A stretch of 5,912 nucleotides of DNA from Bifidobacteriaceae bacterium (GTDB lineage Bacteria > Actinomycetota > Actinomycetes > Actinomycetales > WQXJ01). Below the pieces are notes generated by a model, which saw only the letters and a program-made list of their open reading frames with translations, was not told where the DNA came from and made no database searches. Location: positions 1-5,912 of the forward strand of contig JAITKC010000265.1 in the NCBI GenBank assembly GCA_031278665.1. Direction: 5' to 3'. The position numbers were made by a program, and so were the translations under genes. This document shows, piece by piece, positions 5,243 to 5,912 of the stretch; position 1 is the first letter of the stretch, and each line of letters opens with the position of its first letter.

Positions 5243-5912
5243 TGGCGGCGGCGGTCTCAGGCGGGCTGGACTCAACCTGGTCGCCGGGGCTCGGCGCGCC
5301 GGTCGAAGGCGATGGGGTGGCCGATGCCGGCGGCCCGCTGCCGCTCGGCGACGGTTCGGAGCTGGGCTCCGCGCTCTCGTCGGGATTGTCCGGCGTGGCC
5401 TCGCCGGCGGACGGCGTTGGCGTCGCGTCCTCGCTTGCCGTCGGCTCCGGTTCGGACGGCGACGGCTCAGCGGATTCGGTCGCACTAGGCGGCGCCGATG
5501 TGGCCGGTTCGACCGGCGCGCTGGACGGCGGGGCCGACGGTGGCCGCGATATCGCCGGACGATTGATAAACGTGGTCCGGCGGTCCGACTCGTTCCCGGT
5601 CAACTCTTCCGCGATCGTCTTGCCCAAGAACACCTCGACCACTGTGACCACCATCATGATCAGCAAGAACACAGCCAAGCCGAGAGCCATCAAGGCCTTG
5701 AAGGGTCCGTACCGGGCGATCAGGTCCGCGAGCCAGTGGGCGCTGGCCGGATCCGGCGCCCCAGCCGCCGCTTCGGCGCGGTCGCCTCCCGCGGCGTCGG
5801 CCTCGCCTGGCGTTTCCGCCCCGCCCGCGGCGTCGGCCTCGCCGCGCGCTTCCGCCCCGCCCGCGGCATCGCCCTCGCCGCGCGCTTCCGCCCCGCCCGC
5901 GGCATCGCCCTC
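5235..5912 (-). CDS. Unrecognised single-span membrane protein with acidic repeats and a Pro/Ser/Glu-rich tail; N-terminus beyond the window
   Basis: I do not recognise the family. The frame is open from the right edge to a TGA at 5235, giving 225 visible residues. Residues 1-48 are a 12-residue acidic Ala/Gly repeat (EGDAAGGAEARG twice, then two diverged copies). A possible amphipathic stretch, HWLADLIARYGPFK (59-72), precedes one transmembrane segment (about 73-96). After GKTIAEEL come about 100 residues rich in Pro, Ser, Thr, Glu and Ala, presumably disordered. Arg and Lys just before the helix suggest an inside N-terminus and an outside tail. There is no LPxTG sorting motif. A start at TTG 5693 or ATG 5690 is possible, but neither has a well-spaced Shine-Dalgarno site. 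Codons upstream begin almost always with G, as coding DNA does, so I read it as one longer protein. It might be a wall-spanning or envelope protein; this is a guess. Confidence 0.7.
   Translation of the reverse strand, partial: EGDAAGGAEARGEGDAAGGAEARGEADAAGGAETPGEADAAGGDRAEAAAGAPDPASAHWLADLIARYGPFKALMALGLAVFLLIMMVVTVVEVFLGKTIAEELTGNESDRRTTFINRPAISRPPSAPPSSAPVEPATSAPPSATESAEPSPSEPEPTASEDATPTPSAGEATPDNPDESAEPSSEPSPSGSGPPASATPSPSTGAPSPGDQVESSPPETAAAKP
5805..5912 (-). repeat. 36-base in-frame tandem repeat, at least three copies
   Basis: The copies at 5877-5912 and 5841-5876 are identical over all 36 bases. The copy at 5805-5840 differs at 5 positions, and a further decayed copy follows toward 5769. 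Each encodes 12 residues of the membrane protein, so copy-number changes keep the frame. The array runs off the right edge, and its full length is unknown. Confidence 0.9.

Noticed and set aside
5720..5905. Minus-strand frame giving an Arg-rich repeat peptide (PRAGRKRAAR)
   Set aside because: It is an out-of-frame reading of the 36-base repeats. The frame that continues into the transmembrane segment has G-rich first codon positions and no stop, and is the better reading.

Overview
The window is GC-rich bacterial DNA in which every supportable gene lies on the minus strand. Reading in the direction of transcription (right to left) the order is: the C-terminal part of an unrecognised single-span membrane protein (5912 to 5235), a short-chain dehydrogenase/reductase (SDR, 5009 to 4131), a 14-segment MFS transporter (3989 to 2538), a zinc-type medium-chain alcohol dehydrogenase (2317 to 1382), and the N-terminal 402 residues of NAD(P) transhydrogenase subunit alpha (pntA, 1208 to the left edge). 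The base composition, purine-rich Shine-Dalgarno sites at 8-9 bases, GC hairpins without T-tracts and a Pro/Ser/Thr/Glu-rich membrane-anchored tail point to a high-GC Gram-positive (Actinomycetota). That placement is inference, not identification.

The middle of the window looks like one metabolic module: SDR, MFS exporter/importer, alcohol dehydrogenase, all co-directional. It is separated by gaps of 141 and 220 bases that hold GC-rich hairpins. The 225-base leader upstream of the SDR is the likely control region. It holds a candidate promoter (5073-5101), an inverted repeat touching its -35 box (5100-5129), a second palindrome (5150-5164), a leader hairpin (5038-5060) and five copies of a 10-base tandem repeat that run into the stop codon of the preceding gene (5194-5242). 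A transported alcohol or ketone could be oxidised or reduced in steps by the two dehydrogenases. The substrate cannot be read from the sequence.

The flanks are different. On the left, pntA is a textbook domain I with all visible motifs, but its synonymous codons are unlike those of its neighbours: all 26 visible leucines are TTG, with heavy use of GGG, AGG and other G-ending codons. On the right, the membrane protein begins beyond the window. It shows a 12-residue acidic Ala/Gly repeat encoded by 36-base tandem repeats (two copies identical), one transmembrane segment, and a long disordered tail.

I see no RNA gene, CRISPR array, insertion sequence or transposase. The best leads for something new are the codon regime of pntA, the repeat-rich SDR leader, and the atypical active-site surroundings of both dehydrogenases. 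I cannot show from sequence alone that this is an undescribed system.
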